Shown: positions 1 to 9,680 of the stretch, piece by piece
How the letters are laid out: each line of letters begins with the position of its first letter
Numbering within the stretch: the stretch's first letter is position 1
From: Shewanella sp. MTB7
GTDB taxonomy: Bacteria > Pseudomonadota > Gammaproteobacteria > Enterobacterales > Shewanellaceae
Assembly (NCBI RefSeq): GCF_027571385.1
Contig: NZ_CP085636.1
Location: 2,480,001 to 2,544,000, forward strand
DNA length: 64,000 nt
Reading direction: 5' to 3'
Made by a program: the position numbers and the translations under genes
The notes under the pieces: generated by a model
What the model was told of the DNA's origin: nothing
The model's database searches: none
What the model saw: the letters and a program-made list of their open reading frames with translations, nothing else

Positions 1-1797
1 CTAACTCTGCAGACGTTGGTTAACAGTTTTGAAAAAGGCTTAGCGACAGCTCATGGTGTTGATGCTGAAACACTCAGTTATTCAGGTCTCTTCACGACAC
101 AGTCAGTTGTGGATGTTTATGAGACGACAAAATTGTTGATGTTAGATCCAACACCCGGCAATCCCTATGCACCTTCTATCTCGCTTCCACAACCGCATCC
201 TTTAGGGATCACAGTTGCACAAGCTGCAGGCCTAACGCCTGCTGATGGTGATGCATATGCAGTATCGAATTTAGCGGATGTTTATACGGCAGAGCTGACG
301 ATTCCGACTTTTGGCCATTGTGATTCAACAAAATGTTCAGGTATCAGTGGTTCTTGGAAGGCGCTGGGAGATAGCCCTGTATCAGTGTTGCTTGCTCTGC
401 AAGCTGGTACTATGAGTCAAACTAAGTTTGGCATGCAGGCTGCAGCTTATGGTATTGATCCTACTGCAGCACTTGCCAACCCTGCGCTTTTAGCTGGAAA
501 AACTTGGTTATTAGATGATGACACTGCAGCTGATAAAGCAAAACATCTGACCAAATTCAATCCTATTGTACAGCCCACAGGCCAAGAAACTGTACCTGTG
601 CTCATCTCTATGCCAAATGCAGAGCGAGTGGCACAATTTAGCGCTGACAATGGATTAAACTTTACACCGCCTACAGCTGGATGGCCTACGACTATTGCTA
701 TGCATGGTTTAGGCGGTGGTAAAGAGATGTCTCTTGCCTACGCAGGAACTTACGCTGCCATGGGGATTGCGACTATCGCCATCGATATGCCGCTCCATGG
801 TGCACGTTCATTTGGCGCTAATGGTGAAGGCGTATATGCAGTATCAGCCTCAGACCCCTCTTATGGGGCTGTAATTGGACAGCCAAATGCTTTCGCAAAT
901 GGTAATCCCTTAGTATTTATTAACATTGAAAGTACCTTAAGTGTGCGTGATAACTTCCGTCAAGCAACCAATGATCACCTGGCTTTACGTGCTTCATTAA
1001 CGGGACTGGCGGGCGCACTTGCACAAGCTCAGTACCCACAGATGTTTGATATTAATAATATCAGTGCACAAGGGTTAAGTTTAGGCGCAATTGTCGGTAC
1101 AAACTTCTCTACCTATGCAAGCACTGGCGTGATTCATCCTGAGTCAGGACTTGATTTAAGTTATGTTTATAAGATTAATGCGACCTCGTTAGTGGCGCCA
1201 AGTGGTGGATTTGCCGGTACCTTTATCGGTTCAGCGACATTCGGTCCTTTACTGTTCGCTAATGTTACTGCAAGTGATACTTTTCAAGACTTGGTTGATG
1301 CGGCCAATATTGCTGGTTATGAACCTGGGTCAGCTGAGTATGCTGCTCTTGTTCAAGCGGTTTATGCTGGGTTCTTGCCTACATTTGCGTTTGCTGTGCA
1401 GACGGCTGTAGATAGTGCAGATCCAATTAACCATGCTGCTATGCTTAAGGCGACTGAGCTCCCAATTCATTTGATTGAAGTGGTCGGTGACGGTGATATG
1501 CATCTGCCGGATCAAGTGTTGCCAAATACTGTTGCAAACTTTCCTATATCAGGTACTGAACCATTAATCACCCATTTAGGGTTGGCGTGTGTAGAGACGA
1601 CAACAACAGGTGCTTCAGGTGCTGTACGATTCGTTAAAGGTCATCACAGTTCGATTGTCAGCCCTGCAGGTGTTGAAGGCTCTGCAGCTGCAACAATTGA
1701 GATGCAGCAACAAGTGGCAGGCTATGCTCTTACGGCAAGTAAGGGGAGTGCGGGTATTATTATTCAGGACTCAAGTGTTATTAAAAAATGTCCTTAA
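1..1797 (+). CDS. Pla-1/cef (VolA-type) extracellular lipase, 5' truncated
   Basis: The reading frame is open from base 1, so the N-terminus, with any signal peptide or lipobox, lies outside the window; 598 codons remain. The protein has the alpha/beta-hydrolase layout of the bacterial virulence-factor lipase family (Pla-1/cef, VolA). An oxyanion-hole region around MHGLGGG lies near codon 235, a nucleophile elbow GLSLG near codon 355, an acid candidate in VVGDGDMHLPD near codon 495, and a late His in KGHHSS. Known relatives are secreted or surface-exposed (lyso)phospholipases; activity here is inferred. The frame ends just before a strong terminator. The family call is good; the substrate is not determined by the sequence. 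Confidence 0.85.
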   Translation, partial: LTLQTLVNSFEKGLATAHGVDAETLSYSGLFTTQSVVDVYETTKLLMLDPTPGNPYAPSISLPQPHPLGITVAQAAGLTPADGDAYAVSNLADVYTAELTIPTFGHCDSTKCSGISGSWKALGDSPVSVLLALQAGTMSQTKFGMQAAAYGIDPTAALANPALLAGKTWLLDDDTAADKAKHLTKFNPIVQPTGQETVPVLISMPNAERVAQFSADNGLNFTPPTAGWPTTIAMHGLGGGKEMSLAYAGTYAAMGIATIAIDMPLHGARSFGANGEGVYAVSASDPSYGAVIGQPNAFANGNPLVFINIESTLSVRDNFRQATNDHLALRASLTGLAGALAQAQYPQMFDINNISAQGLSLGAIVGTNFSTYASTGVIHPESGLDLSYVYKINATSLVAPSGGFAGTFIGSATFGPLLFANVTASDTFQDLVDAANIAGYEPGSAEYAALVQAVYAGFLPTFAFAVQTAVDSADPINHAAMLKATELPIHLIEVVGDGDMHLPDQVLPNTVANFPISGTEPLITHLGLACVETTTTGASGAVRFVKGHHSSIVSPAGVEGSAAATIEMQQQVAGYALTASKGSAGIIIQDSSVIKKCP

Positions 1798-1846
1798 CCT
1801 TCAGGTTAAGTTGTCATTGAAACACATTTAATCTGTTAGTTTGTGT

Positions 1847-1874
1847 AAAAACCCAGCGTTTGCTGGGTTTTTTT
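1847..1874 (+). terminator. Rho-independent terminator after the lipase
   Basis: A stem AAAAACCCAGC/GCTGGGTTTTT with a short GTTT loop runs into a T tract. A second small perfect hairpin (CTTAACC-TTCA-GGTTAAG, 1793-1810) overlaps the lipase stop codon. Confidence 0.9.
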
Positions 1875-1968
1875 ATCCCATTCTTTTTTTATGCTCCTTT
1901 TGCTATTTGAAACTGTTAGAATGACGCTTATTTTCGATTGAACATAGAGCAGTTTGCTGGAGCATATT

Positions 1969-3000
1969 TTGGAATTTTTGTACGAGTATGGAATGTTTTT
2001 CGCTAAAGCGATCACTGTGGTGTTATCAATTATTGCGGTCGTGATTGTTGTTTTAGCTTCTGCTATTAAGCAAAAAGGGGGCAAAGGTGAGCTAAGACTG
2101 ACCAATCTCTCTGAAGAGCTTAAAGAACTACAACATGATCTTAAAGAGGACCTCTACAGTAAGCAGCAGTTTAAAGCTTATGAGAAGCAACTAAAAGCTG
2201 ATGAGAAAGCTAAAGAGAAGGCACTTAAAGAACAGAAAGAGCTAACAATAGACCCACGGGTTTTTGTTATTGATTTTAAAGGCAGTATCGATGCCCATGA
2301 GGTTTCTTCATTACGTGAAGAAATCAGTGCCATTATTGCTATCGCTGAGCCGGGTGATGAAGCCATCGTTAATGTCGAAAGTGGCGGCGGTATGGTTCAC
2401 GCTTATGGTTTAGCTTCGAGCCAACTTGATCGTTTGCGTCAGGCAAACATTAACCTAACTATCTGTGTTGATAAAGTGGCTGCCAGTGGTGGATATATGA
2501 TGGCCTGTGTGGCGAATAAAATATACGCAGCCCCTTTTGCCATTGTTGGTTCTATTGGCGTTGTAGCTCAAGTACCAAATTTCAATAAACTGTTAAAAAA
2601 GCATGATATTGATTATGAGCAGCACACTGCGGGTGATTTTAAACGTACTTTAACTGTCTTTGGTGAGAATACCGATGAAGGTCGTGAGAAGTTTCAGCAG
2701 GAGCTTGAGGAGACCCATGAGTTGTTTAAAGAGTTTATCGCACATTACCGTCCTGACTTAGATTTGGCTAAAGTAGCAACGGGTGAACATTGGTATGGCC
2801 AGCAAGCAATTGAGCTTGGGTTAATCGATGCTATCTCGACCAGTGACGATGTTATTCTTAATTTGGCGAAAGAGCGCACAGTGATTAAAGTGAGATATCA
2901 ATTAAAGAAAAAATTTGCTGATAAAATAGCCCATGCCGCGTCGTTATCTGTTAACTCTATTTTTAACAAAATGGCAGAAAAAAACCAAGCGATGAGTTAA
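1969..3000 (+). CDS. sohB: SohB, inner-membrane S49-family peptidase
   Basis: This 343-residue protein has one N-terminal membrane helix (about residues 10-30), a charged coiled region rich in Lys/Glu (about 50-85) and a C-terminal S49 (SppA/ClpP-fold) domain. The Ser nucleophile is expected in the ASGGYMMA motif, with a downstream Lys in a GDFKR context as the likely general base. E. coli SohB has the same size and start, beginning MELLSEYG; here TTG at 1969 gives MEFLYEYG. That TTG has a GGAG ribosome-binding site six bases upstream. A TTG further out at 1954 is also in frame but adds residues the family lacks. The physiological substrate is unknown. Confidence 0.9.
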   Translation: MEFLYEYGMFFAKAITVVLSIIAVVIVVLASAIKQKGGKGELRLTNLSEELKELQHDLKEDLYSKQQFKAYEKQLKADEKAKEKALKEQKELTIDPRVFVIDFKGSIDAHEVSSLREEISAIIAIAEPGDEAIVNVESGGGMVHAYGLASSQLDRLRQANINLTICVDKVAASGGYMMACVANKIYAAPFAIVGSIGVVAQVPNFNKLLKKHDIDYEQHTAGDFKRTLTVFGENTDEGREKFQQELEETHELFKEFIAHYRPDLDLAKVATGEHWYGQQAIELGLIDAISTSDDVILNLAKERTVIKVRYQLKKKFADKIAHAASLSVNSIFNKMAEKNQAMS

Positions 3001-3033
3001 CACTCGTGGTTCTCTGCTTTGTTATATGATTTA

Positions 3034-3060
3034 AGGCCTGCATTTCGCAGGCTTTTTTAT
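3034..3060 (+). terminator. Terminator after sohB
   Basis: The stem GCCTGC/GCAGGC (3036-3041 with 3047-3052) is followed directly by a run of six T and an AT-rich tail. Confidence 0.85.
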
Positions 3061-3147
3061 TTTTTCATTTTCATTTTGTTAAAAAACACTGTCAAATCGT
3101 CCTTGAATAATATACAAAATAGATAAGAATAAAAAAGAAGACTCTTG

Positions 3148-4176
3148 ATGAATTACGTGCAAAGTTATAAGCGGAATATGTTGGTCGGTGATCAGTCTTA
3201 TCCGGCCTATCAATTACGAAACTTACTTAACTATCTGCAACAGCATTTTGGTGATGAGGTAGTTGAGAGTTTATGTCTGCAGATTGGTGTTGGGGTGTCA
3301 GAGCTCGAACATCTACAACTTATTTATGTTTGGCAAGCCGACTTCGCTATGGAGTTTTTACAGCAATACACCCAAGATCCAGAGATTGGTGCCAAAGTGG
3401 GCTATCAATATACGGTCAATGATCTGGATTTCTTACTCAGTTTTTTTAATCAATGCAAAACGATAGGGGAATGCCTACAGTTCGTGCTTTCACATCCTGA
3501 ACGCGTGGGCAGTTTTACCGATACTCTAGTCAGTCATGAGGAGGGGAAGTTACGTATACGTTGGCTAAATACAGGTAAAATAAATAAGAAGCGCTACTCG
3601 TGTCAGTTTCAACACAGTGTGTGCGGTTTAATTAAGATTGGCACTGGTTTAGCTGGGCAGCCAATACTATTCGAGCGGATCAGCCTTGCTGAGACGAAAA
3701 GAGATGCTAGTTTTTTGTCTTCAATTACCGGTGCCGACGTGCAATTTGGCAGTGAATTTAATGAGTGGTCAATCGATCAAAAGTTTCTTTCTTTACCCGT
3801 AACTTATGTTTTCAATAAAAATCGAATCAATCCTATTTCGACCCAGCAACCCTCTTATATTGAAGCCTTGTTAGAGCAACTACGTCAATCGTTTCCTGAT
3901 TGTCCCAATATGGAGCAGATGGCTGTAAGGCAGAATATGAGTGCTCGAACACTTAGGCGTAAGATTTCACAAGCTGGAAGCAGTTATCAAAAACTGGTGG
4001 ATCAGGTGCGTTCTCAGGCCGCGATAGGCTTGATTCTATCAGAAGAACACAGCATCGAAGATATTGCTGAGGTGATGGGGTTTGGCGATGTGAGTCATTT
4101 TCGTCAAAGCTTTAAACATTGGCTAGGTCAACCACCAGGCCACTTCCTACGTCTCAATGAGAAGCCCGTAGATTAA
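3148..4176 (+). CDS. AraC-family transcriptional regulator
   Basis: The 342-residue protein has an N-terminal ligand-binding region of the arabinose-binding-like type (about 20-200) and a C-terminal double helix-turn-helix AraC domain (about 245-335). Both helices are visible: the first around MSARTLRRKISQ and the second around SIEDIAEVMGFGDVSHFRQSFKHWLG. ATG at 3148 is preferred over the in-frame TTG three bases earlier; an AAGAAG purine stretch precedes it. The stop lies 14 bases from the stop of the convergent cytochrome gene. Regulators of this class usually control a neighbouring gene set, so the beta-helix/cytochrome genes or the lipase are candidates, but nothing in the sequence proves it. 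Confidence 0.85.
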   Translation: MNYVQSYKRNMLVGDQSYPAYQLRNLLNYLQQHFGDEVVESLCLQIGVGVSELEHLQLIYVWQADFAMEFLQQYTQDPEIGAKVGYQYTVNDLDFLLSFFNQCKTIGECLQFVLSHPERVGSFTDTLVSHEEGKLRIRWLNTGKINKKRYSCQFQHSVCGLIKIGTGLAGQPILFERISLAETKRDASFLSSITGADVQFGSEFNEWSIDQKFLSLPVTYVFNKNRINPISTQQPSYIEALLEQLRQSFPDCPNMEQMAVRQNMSARTLRRKISQAGSSYQKLVDQVRSQAAIGLILSEEHSIEDIAEVMGFGDVSHFRQSFKHWLGQPPGHFLRLNEKPVD

Positions 4177-4190
4177 TCTTACCTAACACG

Positions 4191-5375
4191 TTAACTCTGG
4201 CAATTGCCCAGCGTTGGCGACAGTGAGTCAATCCACTGTTTAATAATGATGATCGCTTCACTATGAACAAGGCTTCTGCCAATAGAAGGCATGCGGTCTT
4301 TGGGGCTATTGAGCTCCTGCCTGTAAAGTAAAATAGAGTGTTCGCCATCTCCAGGAACAATGTCATAGGAGAGTCCTTCAGGACCTCCGTCCCAGCCTGG
4401 AGGCTGTTTGCATATACCATACTGATAGCTGGTGTGATCGATATGAAATCCCAGCCTAAGTCCTGAAATACTCGCAAAGCCTCCGGCTCTATGACAATGA
4501 GCACAGTTAATGTCTAAGTATCCTTTCACTCTTTGGGTGAGATTAGCATTGCTATCAAACAATGAAGGAGCGTAAGCAATATCAGTGATTCTGGGCAGAT
4601 TTGATAGCAGACCCATACTTTCCCAGTGTGTTAGTTGATTGACTGTTTGCCCTTGATATTCAATATCTTGGCTTAACAGGTGAGCCTTGAGTCCAATAGG
4701 CGCAATCTTACTTTCATTATCACGAGTTATTTGGTGACAGAGCTTACATTCCACGCGACTTGGTACATGATATTCAAATGATTCTACTTGTCCTTGATGA
4801 TTTAAGGTGTGTGGGATGTTGGCTCCGGCTATTGTGAGCTTGGCAGTGGCGTTTTGCCAAAGATAGGGAAGTGTCGTCCAGCCTGCTTCCCTGTGGATCA
4901 ATAAGCGCGTTTCTATCTTAATCTCATTTTCAGCACCCTTAACTTGAGTGTCGTAGGGCATGGAGAAGGTCTTCGTTAACACGGTCCCTATCGGGAAATC
5001 AAAGATGTCAGTAGGGTGATAGCTGGCTTGTTTTCCTTCAGGAATGAACATAAATCTGTGTTTATTAGCATAATTTGTGAATAACTCTGATGAGAGACTA
5101 TAAGCAATTCCAGGAGTGACCGCTGCTGATGTAGGAGTTGATGGATCGATAAAGAGGCCGTATTGTGCGAGTGTCTCACAATCCTCGTTCATTAAAGCTT
5201 CCCAGTTAACCACGCTTGTGGTCTGCTCGCACAATGAGCTAGGAGTGGTCTCTACGGGATCCGTTTCTACAGGAGGCGTCACTGGTGTCTCTGCTACTTG
5301 ATTGTCCGCCTCATCTCCCCCACCACAAGCGCTTAGGAAAAGAAGTAAAAACGTTAATCGAGTTAAGTTTCGCAT
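4191..5375 (-). CDS. Diheme c-type cytochrome lipoprotein, SO2930/HNE_0200 family (TIGR03806-like)
   Basis: The protein has 394 residues. A lipoprotein signal ends in LSAC with the lipidated Cys at 17, followed by a Pro/Thr/Glu-rich tether. Two heme-binding CXXCH motifs are present: CKLCH in the middle and CAHCH in the C-terminal part, followed by conserved PGDGEHS and RMPSIGRS stretches. As I recall, this family was first defined as an unknown that occurs beside parallel beta-helix proteins; the S. oneidensis member gives its name. Here it follows, 95 bases downstream on the same strand, a beta-helix protein that already carries a copy of this domain, so this is a paralogue. Envelope location is clear; electron donor and acceptor are not known. 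Confidence 0.85.
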   Translation of the reverse strand: MRNLTRLTFLLLFLSACGGGDEADNQVAETPVTPPVETDPVETTPSSLCEQTTSVVNWEALMNEDCETLAQYGLFIDPSTPTSAAVTPGIAYSLSSELFTNYANKHRFMFIPEGKQASYHPTDIFDFPIGTVLTKTFSMPYDTQVKGAENEIKIETRLLIHREAGWTTLPYLWQNATAKLTIAGANIPHTLNHQGQVESFEYHVPSRVECKLCHQITRDNESKIAPIGLKAHLLSQDIEYQGQTVNQLTHWESMGLLSNLPRITDIAYAPSLFDSNANLTQRVKGYLDINCAHCHRAGGFASISGLRLGFHIDHTSYQYGICKQPPGWDGGPEGLSYDIVPGDGEHSILLYRQELNSPKDRMPSIGRSLVHSEAIIIIKQWIDSLSPTLGNCQS

Positions 5376-5398
5376 ACATCACCACTTGAGTTTTGTAG

Positions 5399-5426
5399 AG
5401 AAAAAGGCCGGTATTAACCGGCCTTG
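5399..5426 (-). terminator. Terminator between the two cytochrome genes
   Basis: The stem AAGGCCGG/CCGGCCTT (5404-5411 with 5418-5425) reads into a T tract on the minus strand. It lies downstream of the beta-helix fusion gene and 5' of the free cytochrome gene, so the second gene may be read through only partly or may have its own promoter. Confidence 0.75.
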
Positions 5427-5470
5427 GGGTTCCTTTTAGAGCGATATCTAACGGTATTAGCTACTCAGCT

Positions 5471-8110
5471 TTACTCTGAACAGCTGGCTAGAGGTAGACG
5501 TCTAATCCATTCGTGGATAAGCGCGGTACCTTCACCATGGGTTAAGCTACGTCCTATCTCTGGCATACGATCGCCAGGGGCGTTGGTATCCATTCTGAAG
5601 TGAAGAATAGAACTCTCTGGTGATCCTGGGACCACATCATAACCCAGTGACCCCCCCCCATAGGCTACAGGTGATTTACAGGTGCCGTGGGCGAATCCAT
5701 CACCGTATTCACGCCAGTATTCCAAGTTAAGACCTGTATTTGAAGCATTGCCTTCTGGGCGATGACAATGGGCACAGTTGACATCTAAGTAGCCCTTAGC
5801 CGTATCCATTAGCATCTCATCAGAGAGTGTTGCTACGTTCAATTCATCAGCATCTGAGTAGGATGGTACAGTGTTGATTGTCGTGACATCAGGAACACCT
5901 TGGAGTATGCCGCTAGATTGCCATTTCATTAACTGGTTTATGGTACCTTCAGCGTAAGCATAATCTTTATTCAGATGTCGAGCTTTGGGCCCGATAGGAA
6001 CAAAGACCGCTGGTGTGTCGGGTGTCGCTTTAAGTTGATGACACTGCTTACATTGATTCATGCTTGGCACTACATAATCGAAATCGAGTGTTTCGCCATT
6101 ATGGATCACTTGCTTACCTTGAATCGCACCCGCTTTGGTTAAGGTGGCATCTGATTGCTCAGAATTGTAGACATAAGGTAGCGCAGACCAACCCGTTGCA
6201 CGACGGATCAACAAACGTGTCTCAATCATGTCTTCGTTGTCGATGCCACGTTCATCCGTATTGGCTGGCAGAGCGAAGGTCTTGCTGAGCACAGTACCAA
6301 CAGGAAAATCCATACTTTCGTTTTCTGTGTAGTTTGCAATTTTACCTTCAGGAACAAACACAAAACGGTATTTACTAGAATAATCAGTAAATAGTTGAGT
6401 ATTCATATCATAGGGTAAGCCGCCGGAGTTCGCGCCTGTGGTTGGATTTGATTCGTCGGCAAACAGGTTATAGTCTGACAGTTTTGGACAGTTAGCGCCT
6501 AACAGAGCATCCCAATTGACTTGATCGCCAGTGGTTTCACATAGGGCTAAATCACCGTCGCCGTCTAATCCACCTTCTCCTTCACCTATGGTGCCGCCAC
6601 CACCCACTAAGATACCGCCATCACAGCCAGCCACATCGTCATCGACGCCACAACCAAATATTTGATCACCGAATGTAACGGTATGGACAGGTAAGCTAAG
6701 CTGAGCACACTTCATGATGTTATCTTGTGTGGTTTCATAAAGTACATCAGGGATGCTGGGATCAGTGTTGTCATTAGCAAAGAGGCGACCAAAAGAAACA
6801 TCACCGTTATTGGTTGAGCACACATTATCGCTGCCATCTTCGGCGAATGGCATTTCCTGTAGGCCCAAATAAGCCGCTGTACCGTTATTGGATAACATCT
6901 CTCCTAAACCATCATAGAGCACGCCCGGAAACTCCCCGTGAGTGAAGAGGTAAGCCTTGATAATGTCGTCGATAAGGTAACCATTTGGCTTCTTACCGTA
7001 ACCAGTTATCACGTTATCGTGCAGGTAGATATTTCTTGGTGTGGGTCGCCAGCCATCTTCAATGGGCTGATCCGCTTGGCCATAGTTGGCCACAAATGCA
7101 TTCATATCTGGCTCAGCGATAAAGAAACTGGTTATTGCTACGCCCATGGTATCGTGGTTGGTGATCTCATTATTAAAGATCTCAACATCATCGGTGGCGA
7201 GGATAATCATACCTGTGCCCGGTGGCACGATATGTACCCCAGCCGGATTGGCTGAGGCATTGGCGAAATTCTTGGTGTTGTTATCGTAAATTTTATTATT
7301 GAAAATACGAACACTGGAGCCATATCGGTGATTATTAATCGGTAAGTCAAAGACTAAAATACCGCCAGTATTGCCCATCGCTTCGTTATCATAGACATCA
7401 GCATACTTTGAGTTTTCAATCTCAATACCGGCAACGTTCTCTTTGGCAATATTGCGGCGAACCACAATATACTCAGATTGTCCGACATAGATACCCGCAT
7501 CGGCACTACCACGGACATAGGTATCTTCGATGAGAATATTTTCACATTCAACGGGGTAGAGACCATATGCACCATTATCTTCATCGAGCTCACCTTCCCA
7601 GACTGTCGCTAAACGTCTGAGTATGATCCCGTTAGTATTCTTAAGTTTAATGCCGTTATTTTTGGCTTCATTAACAGAGAGATCTTGAATGATGATGTTA
7701 ACGGCATTTTGGACGAAGATACCATCGCCAGTGAGGGATTCTGAGAAGTCTAAAACGGTCTCATCCATGCCATATCCCATAATGGTGATATTTTTTGCCA
7801 TGGAGCCATCGCCATCGACATCCCCGTCGAATAGGAGAGTTGATGCTATTTTAAAATTACCTTTAGGCAACACGATGACATCATTGCTCTGGGCGTTGAT
7901 TAAGGCTTCCTGAATTCGGATGGTTAGATTTTCTCCATCTTCGATCATGATGGCTCCCTCAGGGAAGCTTGGAGCTGGATCGGGAGTCGGGGTAACGACG
8001 GGCTCCTCTACAACGGGCTCGTCATCATCGGATGAACATCCGCTTAGACTTAACGCGACGGCACTGGCCACAATTGAGGGCAGTAACCATGATGGTTTCT
8101 TGTTGAACAT
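5471..8110 (-). CDS. Parallel beta-helix lipoprotein fused to a diheme c-type cytochrome domain
   Basis: This 879-residue protein has a lipoprotein signal ending LSGC (Cys 25) and an Asp/Glu/Pro-rich tether. About residues 50-480 form a right-handed beta-helix with many Asn-rich turns (NIIIQDL, GIKLKN, NILIEDTYVRG, VVRRNI, VEIFNNEITNH). A Gly/Asp-rich linker covers about 485-522, and a C-terminal domain of about 355 residues is homologous to the neighbouring diheme cytochrome. Heme motifs CKQCH and CAHCH are intact. The two halves match families TIGR03805 and TIGR03806, which are usually separate adjacent genes; here one unbroken frame joins them. A GGAG site lies five bases before the ATG. 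The substrate of the beta-helix, if any, is unknown; a role at the outer surface is inferred from lipidation. Confidence 0.88.
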   Translation of the reverse strand: MFNKKPSWLLPSIVASAVALSLSGCSSDDDEPVVEEPVVTPTPDPAPSFPEGAIMIEDGENLTIRIQEALINAQSNDVIVLPKGNFKIASTLLFDGDVDGDGSMAKNITIMGYGMDETVLDFSESLTGDGIFVQNAVNIIIQDLSVNEAKNNGIKLKNTNGIILRRLATVWEGELDEDNGAYGLYPVECENILIEDTYVRGSADAGIYVGQSEYIVVRRNIAKENVAGIEIENSKYADVYDNEAMGNTGGILVFDLPINNHRYGSSVRIFNNKIYDNNTKNFANASANPAGVHIVPPGTGMIILATDDVEIFNNEITNHDTMGVAITSFFIAEPDMNAFVANYGQADQPIEDGWRPTPRNIYLHDNVITGYGKKPNGYLIDDIIKAYLFTHGEFPGVLYDGLGEMLSNNGTAAYLGLQEMPFAEDGSDNVCSTNNGDVSFGRLFANDNTDPSIPDVLYETTQDNIMKCAQLSLPVHTVTFGDQIFGCGVDDDVAGCDGGILVGGGGTIGEGEGGLDGDGDLALCETTGDQVNWDALLGANCPKLSDYNLFADESNPTTGANSGGLPYDMNTQLFTDYSSKYRFVFVPEGKIANYTENESMDFPVGTVLSKTFALPANTDERGIDNEDMIETRLLIRRATGWSALPYVYNSEQSDATLTKAGAIQGKQVIHNGETLDFDYVVPSMNQCKQCHQLKATPDTPAVFVPIGPKARHLNKDYAYAEGTINQLMKWQSSGILQGVPDVTTINTVPSYSDADELNVATLSDEMLMDTAKGYLDVNCAHCHRPEGNASNTGLNLEYWREYGDGFAHGTCKSPVAYGGGSLGYDVVPGSPESSILHFRMDTNAPGDRMPEIGRSLTHGEGTALIHEWIRRLPLASCSE

Positions 8111-8445
8111 AGCGTCTCCTACTTATTTTTATTATTCCTTTCTTAGATTGCACTGACGTACCATATAAGCAATGTGAGATCCGGCCAACAAGTGATTAAC
8201 AAGTTGTTATCAAGTGAGTCTGTGCATGAGTTAAACGTAGTCGGTTGTATTTTTCTTTATAAAACAATAATAAGAATACTTAAGTAAACAGAGAGTCAAG
8301 ATAAGGCAAGATTAAAAATATTTGAAAAAAGAGCGGGATAAAACATAGAGGCCGGAGATGAAAGTGTTATAAGCAACGACAGTGGCGGATTATACTGAAT
8401 AGTTAACATATCAGGCCACAAGGTGGCCTGATAGTCATCGTCAAA
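8111..8445. other. 335-bp gap upstream of the beta-helix gene
   Basis: No gene is seen. It should hold the promoter of the minus-strand beta-helix lipoprotein gene. A short inverted repeat TAACAA-G-TTGTTA lies at about 8197-8209, some 90 bases upstream of that start, and is a possible operator. The right end holds the hairpin listed separately. Confidence 0.5.
8409..8433 (-). terminator. Hairpin downstream of the DUF481 gene
   Basis: A perfect 11-bp stem TATCAGGCCAC/GTGGCCTGATA with a 3-base loop lies 12 bases past the stop of the DUF481 frame. There is no good T tract on the minus strand, so it may be a weak terminator or an mRNA end stabiliser. Confidence 0.6.
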
Positions 8446-9574
8446 CTAGATGTCGATGCCAAAACCTATGATAAATTGATAATCATTTTGTTTAGGCATG
8501 ATGTTATCTGAATCCGGTTGTGGTCTATTGGTATGATCCCAGACAAATGACAAGTCAAGATCGAACATATCGGTTAACTCAATTGAAAAAGCAGCAACGG
8601 CATGATGCGTGTATCCACCGGAGGTCTCATTACCATATTGAAGTCGATATAAGGTATTGAAATCGATGTCACTGGTTACCTCTGTATCAAATACGGTTTC
8701 AATGACCATTGCCGCACTGCTTTCACTCTCTTTTTGATCAACGGCGACATTGTCAAACTTATTGTAAGTGTACGCCGGACCACCACTGATGCTCCATTGT
8801 GTTTTTGAAGTATCGATGATGTCGTAACCCAAACCTAAACCTAGGGTGGTTTTATATTGAATGTTTTTAATCGGATCCGTGTAGATTTCGGCAAATACAG
8901 GTCGCAAATAAAAGTGTTTTGATAAATACCAGTCAAAGTAAGTGTTAATACGATGATTATTGATATTGTTTTCGCCTTCAGTCTTAGAGTAGTTCCCTAA
9001 ATAATCAAGGTTATATCTAGACTCTGTGGTGCGACGTTGAGTGTTAGCAATGGCGCTGTAATCAACTTGCTTGGTATTACCAGAACGAAGATTTGCATCT
9101 AAAGATATCTTACTGGACCAGTAGTTAGCTTCGGTCTGCTCACCGGCAATGATGGTCATGATCTTAGTGCGATCAAACTCATCGTTACCGATAAATGTTT
9201 TGTCGTCTTTAACTAATAATTTACCTGTTTTGGTGCTTAAGTCGGTAAAACCAACACTGACGATGCCAGTACTTTGCAGTACTTTGCAGTACTTTGATGT
9301 CTTCCCAGTCGATATATAAGGTGTCCAACTCATCACTTTTAAACTCAAGTTTGTCATCATAAAGGTTTTTAATTTCGCCTTTTAATAGTTCAAATGAAGT
9401 TAACTGAATCCAGTCATATGAGGCATCAGCCGGAGGGTAGAGCTGAGCTGGAACAATCTGTTGAGCCGCTGGTTTCATGGGCGTGGTTGCAGATGCGCTG
9501 GATACAAAAAGTAAAGGTGAACAGACTGCTAAGATGCCAGAAACGATACTGGCCTTGTTGAATCGACTTTGCAA
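8446..9574 (-). pseudogene. DUF481 outer-membrane beta-barrel protein, frame broken at a 10-bp repeat
   Basis: The N-terminal part (from 9574) encodes a signal peptide ending near SSASA and a domain reading YIDWEDIKVLQST. The C-terminal part (to 8446) continues in another frame as GIVSVGFTDLSTKTGKLL and then a DUF481-type barrel with alternating strands ending in the typical C-terminal aromatic/Ile pattern (QFIIGFGIDI). The frames part exactly inside three tandem 10-bp units at 9266-9295. With two units instead of three the protein reads through cleanly as KVLQSTGIVSVGF, 372 residues. The gene is therefore off in this sequence. It may be a recent slippage event, a phase-variable locus or an assembly error. 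DUF481 proteins are believed to sit in the outer membrane; function unknown. Confidence 0.85.
9266..9295. repeat. Three tandem copies of a 10-bp unit inside the DUF481 gene
   Basis: The unit on the plus strand is GCAGTACTTT; the first copy differs at one end base (CCAGTACTTT). Because 10 is not a multiple of three, each gain or loss of a unit shifts the frame. Two copies restore the DUF481 frame; three copies break it. Confidence 0.95.
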
Positions 9575-9680
9575 AAGCCTTCTCCTGAAGTCAAATGACC
9601 CATATTTAAAAGGACGAAAACTTTACAGATATTTGTCCTCTCTAACAATTGAATATCAAATTTTTGGGTGGTTATGGGAT

